64,000 nucleotides of DNA. Source: Neoroseomonas marina (GTDB lineage: Bacteria > Pseudomonadota > Alphaproteobacteria > Acetobacterales > Acetobacteraceae). The notes under the pieces are model-generated. The model was not told the origin of the DNA. It searched no databases and worked only from the letters and a program-made list of their open reading frames with translations. This document shows, in pieces, positions 25,754 to 35,033 of this stretch (its first letter is position 1; each line of letters opens with the position of its first letter). The position numbers and the translations under genes were made by a program. Location of the stretch: contig NZ_JABBKX010000005.1 in assembly GCF_012927745.1 (NCBI RefSeq), forward strand, positions 62,001-126,000, read 5' to 3'.

Positions 25754-26811
25754 GCCGCGCGGATCTCGAGACCCTCGTCCGGTACGGCGAGGTGGTCGAC
25801 GGATCGCGGAGCTGGGCGGGCCTCGACCTTGCCGGCGCGGACCTGTCGGGCGGAATCTTCGACGGGGCGGACCTCGCGCAAGCCGACCTGCGCGGCGCGG
25901 ACTTCGGCGATGCGGTCCTGCGGGGCGTGCGCCTGGACGATGCGAATCTCGAGGGCGCGAAGCTCGCGGACGCGGCCTTCAACAAGTGCAGCATGCGGCG
26001 CAGCAACCTCGCGCGCGCCGAGGCCGCCGGCTGGGTGGCGGTCGAATGCATGATGCGCGACGCGAGCCTGCCCGGGGCCGACCTCGACCACGCGATGATC
26101 ATGCGAAGCCGCCTCAGCCGCGCTTCCTTCGCCGGCGCGAACCTCGTGCAAGGCGGCATCATGGAATGCCGCACGGACGGGATCGACCTGTCGGGCGCCA
26201 ATTGCGAAAGCGGCGTCTTCGTCGAAGGCGACTTCACCGAGGTCGGCATCGCCGGCACGCGCTTCGTGCGGACCAACTTCGTCAAGGTCGGCTTCGCAGG
26301 ACGCGCCCTCCGCGGCATCGTCCTCGCGGGGTGCTTCTTCAGCGAATGCGACTTCACCGGTTGCGACTTCTCCGGGGCCGACCTGACGGAAGCGGGCCTG
26401 CAGAAGTCCAAGGCCGCCGGCGCGAATTTCGAGAATGCACGGATGGCGCGCGCGGTCCTGCTCGAGGCGACGCTGACGCGCGCCGTCCTGCGCGGCGCGA
26501 ACCTCGAGAACGCGATCCTGCAAGGTGCGGACCTGACCGAGGCGGATGCGACCGGCGCGCGGCTCTACCAGGCGATCTGCGTGCGCATGACGGCGGCGCG
26601 CGCGCGCTTCGCCAATTGCGACATGACCTATGCCGACCTCAGCCACGCGGACCTCGACGCAGCGGACCTGACGGGCGCGACGCTGTTCCGCGCCAACCTC
26701 CATGCGATCCGCGACGTGGATGCACGGATCCCCGACCGCCGTGCCGCGCTGCCGCCCGACAAGGACCGGACGGAAGCCGAGCAGTGGCGCCAACGCTTCG
26801 TGCCTGGGTGA
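25750..26811 (+). CDS. Pentapeptide-repeat protein of the VgrG cassette
   Basis: The 353-aa protein is almost wholly pentapeptide repeats (A(D/N)LxG units from about residue 25 to 330), which should fold as a right-handed four-sided beta-helix. The middle stretch is unusually cysteine-rich (VECMMRD, GIMECRTDG, GANCESG, GCFFSECDFTGCDF). It starts with GTG inside the stop of the DUF2169-pentapeptide gene. There is no signal peptide. Some pentapeptide proteins mimic DNA and bind gyrase, but nothing here proves such a role. It could be effector, adaptor or immunity protein. Confidence 0.85.
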   Translation: MSRADLETLVRYGEVVDGSRSWAGLDLAGADLSGGIFDGADLAQADLRGADFGDAVLRGVRLDDANLEGAKLADAAFNKCSMRRSNLARAEAAGWVAVECMMRDASLPGADLDHAMIMRSRLSRASFAGANLVQGGIMECRTDGIDLSGANCESGVFVEGDFTEVGIAGTRFVRTNFVKVGFAGRALRGIVLAGCFFSECDFTGCDFSGADLTEAGLQKSKAAGANFENARMARAVLLEATLTRAVLRGANLENAILQGADLTEADATGARLYQAICVRMTAARARFANCDMTYADLSHADLDAADLTGATLFRANLHAIRDVDARIPDRRAALPPDKDRTEAEQWRQRFVPG

Positions 26812-26838
26812 GACGATGACCGCGAAGGAGACGTCCCG

Positions 26839-27438
26839 ATGAATGCGATGACCGGCATCGCCCAGCAGATCGGCGCGGCGACCGACAGCGCCGAGGTCCT
26901 GTCCTGCGACGGCGGCGCCGTCCTCCTGCTGCGAGACGGTCAGGAGGAGGAGGCCCGACGCGCCTTCTCCTGCCTGGTCGAGCCCGCGCCGGGCGACTTC
27001 GTGCTGGTCGGGCGCGCCGGCGGGCAGGCTTACGTGCTGGCGGTGCTGGAACGGCGCGGCGATGCGGCGATGCGGCTCGCGATGCCGGACGGGGCAACGA
27101 TCGGGGATGGGGCGGGGCGGTTGAACCTCGCCGCCGGGACGCTGGTCGTCGAGACCGAGGCGACGCAACTCGCGACGCGCCACCTCGACCTCGTCGCCAC
27201 GCGCACCGAGGCGCATCTTGGCCGCGTCGGCCTCTTCGCCGAGGCGATCGAGACCATCGCGCAGCGCATCATCGGCCGCTTCCGCAACGTCTTCCGCTTC
27301 GTCGAGGAAACCGAGCAGCTCCGCGCGCGCGACATCGACCAGCGCGCGAGCGGACACCTGAACATGCGCGGCGCCACGGCCTCCCTGCAGGCCAAGGCGC
27401 TGGTGAAGCTGCAGGGCGATCAGATCCACCTGGGCTGA
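26839..27438 (+). CDS. DUF3540 domain protein (T6SS-associated)
   Basis: The 199-aa protein fits DUF3540, a family found in VgrG/DUF2169/DUF4150 cassettes. It has an N-terminal beta-rich part with PAPGDFVLVGRAGGQAYVLAVLER and a middle with LNLAAGTLVVET. Its C-terminal part ends RASGHLNMRGATASLQAKALVKLQGDQIHLG and resembles the closing strands of VgrG-like or phage spike proteins. It is probably a structural or tip component, with unknown function. It lies 27 bases after the pentapeptide gene and 9 bases before the PAAR-like gene. GAAGGAGACG precedes the ATG. Confidence 0.85.
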   Translation: MNAMTGIAQQIGAATDSAEVLSCDGGAVLLLRDGQEEEARRAFSCLVEPAPGDFVLVGRAGGQAYVLAVLERRGDAAMRLAMPDGATIGDGAGRLNLAAGTLVVETEATQLATRHLDLVATRTEAHLGRVGLFAEAIETIAQRIIGRFRNVFRFVEETEQLRARDIDQRASGHLNMRGATASLQAKALVKLQGDQIHLG

Positions 27439-27447
27439 GGAGAGACC

Positions 27448-27843
27448 ATGTTCGCGAATTGCCAGACCGGCGGCGTGGATCTCGCCTTCCCCGACGTCTG
27501 CCTGACCCCTGCGGTGCCGGCGCCGGTGCCGATCCCCTACCCGAACATCTCATCGGGTTCGACCGCGATCCCGAGCCAGTTCACGACCATCATCACCGGC
27601 GGTCCGATGCACAACCTCGGCACCACCATCCCGATGACGAATGGCGACAATGCGGGGGTGGCGACCGGCGTCGCCTCGGGCACCGTGATGGGGCCGGCAC
27701 GGCATACGCTCGGCGCCTTCACGGTGATCGTCTCCGGTCAGCCGGCGAGCCGGATGACGTCGATGTCGATGCAGAACAACACCAACGCCGTCGGCGCCCG
27801 CATCGCGCCGAGCCAGACGAAGGTCATCATCCTGGCCGGCTGA
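27448..27843 (+). CDS. DUF4150 PAAR-like spike-tip protein
   Basis: The 131-aa protein matches DUF4150, a PAAR-like family. It begins MFANCQTGGVDLAFPDVCLTP, then PIPYPNISSGS, and has the glycine-rich MHNLGTTIPMTNGD segment and QPASRMTS before a final strand. PAAR-like proteins cap the VgrG needle and often carry or recruit effectors. This one is a minimal single domain without a toxin extension, so the cargo must be a separate protein. It is the last gene of the cassette and converges with the DUF4011 helicase gene 10 bases away. Confidence 0.88.
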   Translation: MFANCQTGGVDLAFPDVCLTPAVPAPVPIPYPNISSGSTAIPSQFTTIITGGPMHNLGTTIPMTNGDNAGVATGVASGTVMGPARHTLGAFTVIVSGQPASRMTSMSMQNNTNAVGARIAPSQTKVIILAG

Positions 27844-27853
27844 CCCGGCCCGT

Positions 27854-30800
27854 TCAGCCGAGCCGGATCGTCCCGCCGCCGACCAGCGCCGCGATGCGCG
27901 CCGCGATCGCCATCTGCGCCCCGGCGTCGAGGCCGAGCGCGGCGTGCACCGCCGCCGCGAGGTCGCTCTCCGCAAGCCCCGGCCGCGCGGCGAGCACGGC
28001 GTCCGCCGTCGCGGCGATCTCGGCTGGCGGGACCGCGGCCGCGCGGCGCAGATGCGCCGCCGCCGCCCGGCGGTCGCGCGGGACCACCTTGGTCGCCGCG
28101 GTCGCGAGCACGCCGGCCGCCTCGGTCACCCCATGGCCCGTCTTCGCCAGCGCCGTGGCCTGACGCACAGCATCGCGTTCCTTCGTCGTCAGCGCCTGGC
28201 GGCCGGCGCAGAGGCGCAGGCGCTCGGCCAGGCTGTCCGGCGTGATCGGCGCCTCGACGGCGACGATCTCACCGATCGCGGCGGCAAGATCCGCCGGCGG
28301 CAGCGCGTCGAGGGGGCTCTGCGCCAGGGCAGGCGCCGCCTCGCGATAGGGTTCGGCGATGCCGGGCAGGGATGGGGCAGGTGGCGCCTCGGGCGCGGGG
28401 GCTTCGGCGGGCGCGGCGCCGAGGGCCTCCTTGATGCGCGCCGCCTCGGCCTCCGGGCGCGCATACCAGGCGAGCGACCAGGCTCGTGCCAGCTTCCAGC
28501 CCATCGCCTCGAGCGCCGCCGCGCGGCCGCGCTCGCGATCACGAGCGCAGCGCAGCGCGGCCCAGTCGCCGGCATCGGCCTCGATGCCAAGCTCGTAGCC
28601 CTGCTCCCCCTTCGCCGCGACGTCGAGGAAGAGGCCCGCAAGGCCGACATGCGGCACGGGGTCCTTGCCGGCCTCGCGCACCGCCTCGCTGATCGCCTCG
28701 GCGATCGGACTGCCGGTCCCCTCCCCGCCCGCGCGAGGCGCGGCGGGCGGTGCCGCGGCGAAGGCGAGGAAGGTCTTGAGCGCGGCGACGCCGCGGCCCG
28801 AGGCGCGCGCCAGGTCGATGTCGTCCGCGCCGATGCCCGAGAAGACGATGCAGCGCTTCTTCGCCCGGGTGATCAGCACGTTGAGCCGCCGCTCGCCGCC
28901 TTCCGCCGAGAGCGGGCCGAAGCGCATGGCGAGCCTGCCGTCCTTGTCGCGGCCATAGCCGACCGAGATCAGGATCGCGTCGCGCTCGTCGCCCTGCACG
29001 TTCTCGAGGTTCTTGACGAAGAAGGGTTCGTCCTCATGCGCGGTGAAGAAGGCGTCGGCCGAGGGATCGGCGCGGCGCGCGGCCTCGACCGCGTCGATGA
29101 TGGCGTCGCGCTGCTTGATCGAGAAGGCGGCCACGCCGAGCGTGTCGCCGGGCGTCTCCTTCGCGTGGCGCATCACCGCCTGAGCGACGGCCTCGGCCTC
29201 GGCGCGGTTGACGCCCTCGCCGGTCTCCCAGGCGCCGTCGATGCGCACCAGCGACAGGCCGAGCAGCGCGGAGCGCGGGCGCGGCGAGGGCAGCACCAGC
29301 AGGCGGTTCTCGTAGAATTCCGCGTTACTGGTCGCGATCAGGCTTTCGTGGCGCGACCGGTAGTGCCAGCGCAGCATCGCGGCGGGCACGCCGCGCGCGT
29401 TGCACAGGCCGAGGATGCTCTCCACGTCGCGCGCCGCGACCGCCTCCGGCGCGTCCTCGGGCGGCGTGTCGTCCTCCTCGCCGGTCATGCGCTGGAAGAA
29501 GCGGGTGGGCGGCATCTGCCGGTCGTCGCCGACCACCACCACCTGGCGGCAGCGCGCGATGGCGCCCAGCGCATCCACAGGTTCGACCTGCGACGCCTCG
29601 TCCATCACCATCAGGTCGAAGGTCAGGCCCGGCCGCAGCCCATGCGGCGGCGCGAGGAACTGCGCGACCGACAGCGGGCTCATCATGAAGACCGGCTTGA
29701 TCTTCTGCACCGCGGGTGCTGCGCGCAGCAGCAATTCGCGCACCGGCAGATGGCCGCGCTTCTTCTCCATCTCGCCGCGGATGACGGTCATGCCGGGCGC
29801 GCCGTCGCGCACTTCCTTCACGCGTTCGGCGTGGGTGCGCGCGGCCTCGGCGCGGGTCAGCGCGATGCGGGCGCGGTCGGCCTCGCGGAACTCGGCGACC
29901 AGGCGGTCGTAGCCGGCGGCATCGAAGGCGGCGAGGTCGGGATGCTTCGCACTCGCCGCGCGCATCAGGCCTTCGTGCAGGGCGTAGGCGAAGGCGTCCT
30001 CGGCCGTCTCGGGCGTCAGGCGGCCATCCTGGAGGCGCTCGACGATGGGCTCGATGCCGCGTGCCTCGGCAAGTGCGCGGCGCCAGCCCTGCCAGAGCGG
30101 CAACGCCTCGGGGCGTTCGGCCCAGGCGCCGAGGCGCTCGGCGATGGCGGTGAAGGACGGGTCGGCGGTGCCGAAGGCGGCCTTGGGGTCGAGGCCGGTC
30201 GCCGCGACGAGTTCCGCCCAGGCCGCGGCCCCGGCCTCGAGCACTCCGGCGTCGCCGGCGGGGGCATCGGCGGCGAGCGCGGCAGCGGCATCGGGCCCGT
30301 GCTTCTGGCGCCAGAGGATCAGCGCCGACATGGCCGAGGGATCGGTGTCCTCGCCGCGCCACAGCCGACCGAAGGCGGCCTGGCCGAGCGCATTGCCGTT
30401 GCGCACGCGCAGCCGCGCCGCCTGGCCGGCGATCGCGGCGTCGAGCGCCTTGACCGCGTCGGTGCCCTCGCGCGCGACCTTGTCCGCGACTTCCTGCGCC
30501 GTGCGGCGCGCGGAGCTGAGGAAGCCGAAGAAACCGCCGGAGGAAGCGAGCGTCGCGCGCGCTTCCTCGAGCCCGCCGACGTCCAGCGCACCGGGCTTCA
30601 GCCGCGCGTCGCGCCGCGCGATGGCGAGTTGCGCCACCGCCTCGGTCAGGCCCACCAGCGGCGCGGGATCGGCGCGCCAGGCGGCGCTGCCCATCGCGGC
30701 CTTGTCGTGGTCCGGCGCCTCGCGCAGCGCCGCGGCGGCGCGCAGCCGCGTGGCGATGCCCGCAGGTCCCGCGGTACCACCCGCCGCCGCGCCGGCCGCG

Positions 30801-32377
30801 GCCAGGGCACGGATCCAGCCGGGCAGCCGCGCCATCAGCCGGTCGGCATCGGCGGGGCCGATATCGGCCGTCACGCCGCGCCAGGGATTGTTCGCGCCGT
30901 CCGCTTCCACCGCGCGTGCGGCGAGGTCGCGCACCGCGTCGCGCTTCGCCGCGATGGTCGCACCGTCCCAGGCGGCGGGATCGAGGGTGAAGTCCGGCAC
31001 CGCGACGCGCCGCCGGCGCAGCCCGACCAGCGCGCCGACCACCTGGTGCAGCGGCATCCCCGAAGCCCCGGCCGGCTGGCGCATCGCCGCGGCGTGGCGG
31101 TTGAGCCGCCCGCGCAGCGTCGCGAGGCGTTCCACCACCGCTTGGCGGTTCGGCTTGGGCGGCGGCGGCAGGGCGAGCGTCGCGCGCAACTCGTCCAGCA
31201 CCGCGCGCTTGGACTGCTTCTCGGAATGCAATTCGAGGCACGCCGCGCCGAGGCCGATATTCTCGAGCCGCCGCTTCACCACCTCGAGCGCGGCGAGCTT
31301 CTCCGCCACGAACAGCACGCTGCGCCCGTCGAGGATCGCCTGGGCGAGGATCGTCGCGATGGTCTGCGACTTGCCCGTCCCGGGCGGCCCCTGGATCACG
31401 ACATGGCCGCCGCGTCGGACGGATTCCGCCGCCAGCGCCTGCGACCCGTCCATGTCCATGACGTGGTCGAGGCGCTCGACCGGGATCTCCTCATCGACAT
31501 CGGCATCGTCGGGGAAGGTCGGCGGGGTGGACAGCGCCTCGCCGCCGACCAGCGAGCGCACCAGCGGGTGGTCGCCGAGGCCCGGATTCTCCTCCGGCCC
31601 CAGGTCGCGCCACATCAGGAACTTCGCGAAGGAAAACAGCCCGAGGGCCAGCGCGTCCGGATCGACCGTCCATTCCGGGCGATCCTTCACCGCGGCCTTC
31701 ACGGCATCCGCCCAGGCGGTCGGGTTGTAGGCCTCGGGGTCGAAGTCGGGCAGCGCCGTGCCGAAGTTCACCTTCAGCATCTCGCGCAGGGAGAGGTTCT
31801 CCGCGACCTCGTTGGTGCCGGCGCGCAGGCGGAAGGTCTGGGAGACGCCCTCGCGTTCCAGCGCGACGGGCAGCAGGGCGAGCGGCGCGCGGCGCTCAGT
31901 CTCGGGCGTCGCGGGATCGCGCCAGGACAGCACGCCGAGCGCGAGGTAGAGCGTCGGCACGCCCGTCTCCTCGCGGGCCGTGCGCGCATCGGTCATCAGG
32001 TCGCGCAGGCGGCGGGCGAGGTCGCTCGGCGCCAGGCGCACGCGCAGCGCGTCGTCGCGCTGCCATTCCTCGCGCGTCGCCTTGTCGTCGGCCTTGCCGA
32101 CGCCCTCGGCCTTGGCGGCGGCCTTGGTGGTGCGGCGGCGGCGGGGCTTGGCACCTTCCTCGCCGGCCGGCGGGTCGGCGGCTTCCTCGGCCGCGGCCTC
32201 GAAACCGAAGGCGCGGCCGGCGGCGAGCGCGCCCACCACGAAATCCGCATCCTCGTCGTCGAGGATGACGACGCCGCGCGACCGGCCCGGCTTGGGCAGG
32301 GACAGCAGGCGATTGCGGGTCGAGAGGTCGAGCAGCGCCCGGCGGGCGTCCTCGAGGGCCTGGCGGAGCGCGGTCAT
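27854..32377 (-). CDS. DUF4011 - SF1 helicase - Vsr-like nuclease - DUF3320 protein (Hhe-like)
   Basis: The 1507-aa protein begins with DUF4011 (ARRALLDLSTRNRLLSL). A superfamily 1 helicase follows with Walker A GPPGTGKSQ near residue 328, Walker B VMDEASQ near 924, GDDRQMPPT, QGDERDAILISVGYG and NVLITRAKKR. Around residues 1240-1310 a restriction-endonuclease-like (MTES_1575/Vsr) domain shows YELGIEAD, CARDRERGR and MGWKLARAWSLAWY. A DUF3320 part comes near 1350-1400. The order matches Hhe, described as a phage-defence protein in a 2020 genomic screen. It is a single gene. The long DNA strand opposite is open for 1482 codons but is a shadow. Confidence 0.88.
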   Translation of the reverse strand: MTALRQALEDARRALLDLSTRNRLLSLPKPGRSRGVVILDDEDADFVVGALAAGRAFGFEAAAEEAADPPAGEEGAKPRRRRTTKAAAKAEGVGKADDKATREEWQRDDALRVRLAPSDLARRLRDLMTDARTAREETGVPTLYLALGVLSWRDPATPETERRAPLALLPVALEREGVSQTFRLRAGTNEVAENLSLREMLKVNFGTALPDFDPEAYNPTAWADAVKAAVKDRPEWTVDPDALALGLFSFAKFLMWRDLGPEENPGLGDHPLVRSLVGGEALSTPPTFPDDADVDEEIPVERLDHVMDMDGSQALAAESVRRGGHVVIQGPPGTGKSQTIATILAQAILDGRSVLFVAEKLAALEVVKRRLENIGLGAACLELHSEKQSKRAVLDELRATLALPPPPKPNRQAVVERLATLRGRLNRHAAAMRQPAGASGMPLHQVVGALVGLRRRRVAVPDFTLDPAAWDGATIAAKRDAVRDLAARAVEADGANNPWRGVTADIGPADADRLMARLPGWIRALAAAGAAAGGTAGPAGIATRLRAAAALREAPDHDKAAMGSAAWRADPAPLVGLTEAVAQLAIARRDARLKPGALDVGGLEEARATLASSGGFFGFLSSARRTAQEVADKVAREGTDAVKALDAAIAGQAARLRVRNGNALGQAAFGRLWRGEDTDPSAMSALILWRQKHGPDAAAALAADAPAGDAGVLEAGAAAWAELVAATGLDPKAAFGTADPSFTAIAERLGAWAERPEALPLWQGWRRALAEARGIEPIVERLQDGRLTPETAEDAFAYALHEGLMRAASAKHPDLAAFDAAGYDRLVAEFREADRARIALTRAEAARTHAERVKEVRDGAPGMTVIRGEMEKKRGHLPVRELLLRAAPAVQKIKPVFMMSPLSVAQFLAPPHGLRPGLTFDLMVMDEASQVEPVDALGAIARCRQVVVVGDDRQMPPTRFFQRMTGEEDDTPPEDAPEAVAARDVESILGLCNARGVPAAMLRWHYRSRHESLIATSNAEFYENRLLVLPSPRPRSALLGLSLVRIDGAWETGEGVNRAEAEAVAQAVMRHAKETPGDTLGVAAFSIKQRDAIIDAVEAARRADPSADAFFTAHEDEPFFVKNLENVQGDERDAILISVGYGRDKDGRLAMRFGPLSAEGGERRLNVLITRAKKRCIVFSGIGADDIDLARASGRGVAALKTFLAFAAAPPAAPRAGGEGTGSPIAEAISEAVREAGKDPVPHVGLAGLFLDVAAKGEQGYELGIEADAGDWAALRCARDRERGRAAALEAMGWKLARAWSLAWYARPEAEAARIKEALGAAPAEAPAPEAPPAPSLPGIAEPYREAAPALAQSPLDALPPADLAAAIGEIVAVEAPITPDSLAERLRLCAGRQALTTKERDAVRQATALAKTGHGVTEAAGVLATAATKVVPRDRRAAAAHLRRAAAVPPAEIAATADAVLAARPGLAESDLAAAVHAALGLDAGAQMAIAARIAALVGGGTIRLG

Positions 32378-32417
32378 GGCCTTCCCCTATAGCGCGGCGG
32401 ATGGAGTCCCGCCCGCA

Positions 32418-33986
32418 TCACGCGTCGGTCGCGCCGAGCAGGCGGCGCAGGCGCAGTTCCTCGAGGTCGAGTTCCTCGGTGAGGCGGTTCATCAGCTCCT
32501 CCTCCACGCCATCCTCGGCGCGGTGGCGCAGCAGCCGGGCGCGTGCCGCGCGCAGCGCGTGCAGGCGGTGTTCCAGCCGGGCCGTGCGCTCGGCGACGAT
32601 CGGGCCCTGGCTGATGCCGTCCAGCAGGCGCACCCGGTCGCGGTACTCGGGCAGCAGGTCCTGGGCCATCGCACCCGACAGCACGTCCTCGGCCCGCCGT
32701 TCCATCTCGCGCAGCGCGGCGTGGGCGATGAGGGTGCGGGCGGTGGCCTCGTCGATGCCCATGCCGGGCTTGCGCTTCTCCTCCACGCCGAGCCGCTTGA
32801 TCAGCCATTCGAGCGTCGTGCCCTGCATGACGAGCGTCGCGAGGATGGCGCAGAAGGCGAGGAAGACGATCAGGTCGCGCTCGGGGAAGGTGACCGGCAA
32901 CGCAAGCGCGGCGGCGAGCGAGACCACGCCGCGCATTCCGCACCAGGCGATGATCACGGTGTGCGACCAGGGCCGCGCCGAGCCGAAGCGCGCCAGCGCC
33001 GGCACCAGCCGCGGCGTCAGCGAGGCCGGGAAGACCCAGATGAAGCGCGAGACGATCAGCGCCGCCGAGACGACAAGAGCGCAGGAGGCGAGCTGCCAGA
33101 CGCCGTAATGGTCCATGCGGCCCAGGATCTCGTTCAGCTGCAGTCCGATCAGGATGAAGACCAGGCTGTTCAGCACGAACTCGATGAACTGCCAGACGAC
33201 GCGCGCCTCCCGCCGCGTCCGCGCGGACAGCGCGTGCTGCGCCCGCCCCAGCACGAGCCCGGTCACCACCACGGCAATGACGCCCGAGACATGGACGAAC
33301 TCCGCCGCGAAATAGGAGGCGAAGCAGGCGATGAAGGACATCGCGGTTTCGAGCAGCGTGTCCTCGAGCCGGCGGATGGCGAGGATCGCGCCGCGCCCGA
33401 GCAGCCAGCCGATCATCGCCCCGCCGATGGCCAGGGCGATGAAAGTGAAGCCGGCCTCAGCCCAGGAATAGGCGCTGGCCAGCGTCGCTGCGACCGCGAG
33501 CCGATAGAGCACCAGTGCCGACGCGTCGTTGATCAGGCTTTCGCCTTCCAGCACCGCGACGATGCCCTTGGGCAGGCGCAGGCGATGCAGCACGGCACCG
33601 GCCGCCACCGCATCCGGCGGCGCGACGATGGCCCCGAGCGCGATCGCGGCCGAGAAGGGCAGCCACGGGATCACCATCAGCGCCGCGAGCGCGACGCAGA
33701 CGGCGGTGAAGAGCACCGCGCCGAGGGCGAGGAAGAGGATCGGCCGGATGTTCCCGGTGAAGGCGCGCCAGTCGGTCCGGTAGGCGCTGGCCATCAGCAG
33801 CGGCGGCAGGAAGAAGGCGAGGGCGAGATCCGGGTCGAGCTCGACCTTCGGCGCGCCGGGGATGAAGGCGAGCACCATGCCCCCCAGCACCAGCACGACG
33901 GCGTAGGGCAGGCGTGCGCGGCGGGCCAGCAGGGCGAAGCCGATGCAGGCCGCAATGAGGGCGAGGAGAGCCTGGACGATCGGCAT
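32418..33986 (-). CDS. CPA1-family Na+/H+ antiporter
   Basis: The 522-aa protein has about 12 spans and the CPA1 (NhaP/YjcE-like) signatures FFLPPLLMASAYRTDW, AIVAPPDAVAAGAVL, GESLINDASALV (the ND pair of the ion site) and WCGMRGVVSLAAALALP. The last 120 residues form a soluble helical tail. Such proteins exchange Na+ or K+ for protons at the inner membrane. The ATG at 33986 with AAGGGGG upstream is preferred over the TTG at 34004. It diverges from the S1C protease gene with 80 bases between starts. Confidence 0.9.
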   Translation of the reverse strand: MPIVQALLALIAACIGFALLARRARLPYAVVLVLGGMVLAFIPGAPKVELDPDLALAFFLPPLLMASAYRTDWRAFTGNIRPILFLALGAVLFTAVCVALAALMVIPWLPFSAAIALGAIVAPPDAVAAGAVLHRLRLPKGIVAVLEGESLINDASALVLYRLAVAATLASAYSWAEAGFTFIALAIGGAMIGWLLGRGAILAIRRLEDTLLETAMSFIACFASYFAAEFVHVSGVIAVVVTGLVLGRAQHALSARTRREARVVWQFIEFVLNSLVFILIGLQLNEILGRMDHYGVWQLASCALVVSAALIVSRFIWVFPASLTPRLVPALARFGSARPWSHTVIIAWCGMRGVVSLAAALALPVTFPERDLIVFLAFCAILATLVMQGTTLEWLIKRLGVEEKRKPGMGIDEATARTLIAHAALREMERRAEDVLSGAMAQDLLPEYRDRVRLLDGISQGPIVAERTARLEHRLHALRAARARLLRHRAEDGVEEELMNRLTEELDLEELRLRRLLGATDA

Positions 33987-34066
33987 GCGCCCCCTTAGTG
34001 CCAAGGCCGCAACGGGTTGGGAAGGCGGGGCTTGGGCCGCCGCGCCGGGCTGCCCATCTCTGCCGC

Positions 34067-35026
34067 ATGCTCGACGCTCCCCTCCCGCTTTCCGACGATC
34101 CCCTGCTCGATGCCTATTCCCGGGCCGTGACCGAGGCCGTGGCCCGCGTCGGACCGGCCGTGGTCCATGTCGCCGTCCGCCGCGGCAAGGGCGGCGGCAC
34201 CGGATCGGGCGTGGTGATTTCCCCCGATGGCCTGGTGCTGACCAACAGCCATGTGGTGGCCGGCGCCGAGGCGGTCGAGGCCACGGCCCCGGATGGACGC
34301 CGCTTCGCCGCCCGGGTGCTGGGCGAGGACCGGGCGACCGACCTCGCGGTGCTGCGGGCCGAGGCGCATGGCGCGCTGGCCGCGGCGGAGCTGGGCAGCT
34401 CCGCCGGGCTGCGGCCGGGCCAGCTCGCCATCGCCATCGGCAATCCGCTGGGCTTCGCCAACACGGTCACGGCCGGCGTGGTCAGCGCGGTGGGGCGGGC
34501 CCTGCCCTCCCGCAGCGGCTGGCCGATCGAGGACCTGATCCAGACCGACGCGGCGCTCAACCCGGGCAATTCCGGCGGGGCGCTGGCCGATTCGGCCGGG
34601 CGCGTGATCGGCATCGCCACCGCGGTGATCGCGGGCGCGCAAGGCCTCTGCTTCGCGGTCGCGGCCGACACGGCCCGCCTGGTGCTGGGCGAGGTGCTGC
34701 GCTTCGGCCGGGTGCGCCGTGCGGTGATCGGCCTCGCCGCGGAACGCGTGGACGTCCCCCCCGCCCTGATGCGGGCCGCGGGACGCGACGGCCAGGGACA
34801 GGGCGCCCGGATCGCCACCGTCACGCCGGGCGGGCCCGCCGAGGCCGCCGGCCTGGTCGCGGGCGACGTGATCCTCGCGATCGGGGAGGCGCCGGTGACG
34901 GGGCCGGACGCGCTGCTGCGCTGGCTCGGCGGGGAGCGGGTCGGCGTGCCGGCGCGCCTCGTGTACCTGCGCCGCGGCGAACCGCGCGAGGCCACGGTCA
35001 CGCCGGCCGAACGTGCGGCCGGCTGA
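34067..35026 (+). CDS. Trypsin-like S1C serine protease (DegP/HtrA-like) without a signal peptide
   Basis: The 319-aa protease has the catalytic triad His (LTNSHVVAG), Asp (TDLAVLRA) and Ser (NPGNSGGALAD), then one C-terminal PDZ domain (ARIATVTPGGPAEAAGLVAGDVILAIG). The N-terminus (MLDAPLPLSDDPLLDAYSRAV) has no signal peptide or anchor, so it should be cytoplasmic unless an upstream start is used. No ribosome binding site precedes the ATG. Its role may be quality control or regulated cleavage. Confidence 0.9.
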   Translation: MLDAPLPLSDDPLLDAYSRAVTEAVARVGPAVVHVAVRRGKGGGTGSGVVISPDGLVLTNSHVVAGAEAVEATAPDGRRFAARVLGEDRATDLAVLRAEAHGALAAAELGSSAGLRPGQLAIAIGNPLGFANTVTAGVVSAVGRALPSRSGWPIEDLIQTDAALNPGNSGGALADSAGRVIGIATAVIAGAQGLCFAVAADTARLVLGEVLRFGRVRRAVIGLAAERVDVPPALMRAAGRDGQGQGARIATVTPGGPAEAAGLVAGDVILAIGEAPVTGPDALLRWLGGERVGVPARLVYLRRGEPREATVTPAERAAG

Positions 35027-35033
35027 CCGGGCG

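Noticed and set aside
24820-26750. Tandem DNA repeat locus
   Set aside because: The periodicity is the 15-base coding period of pentapeptide repeats, not a non-coding repeat.
27944-32392. 1482-codon open frame on the plus strand opposite the DUF4011 helicase
   Set aside because: It is arginine/alanine-rich with no domain and mirrors codon bias of the real gene on the other strand, which has clear helicase motifs.
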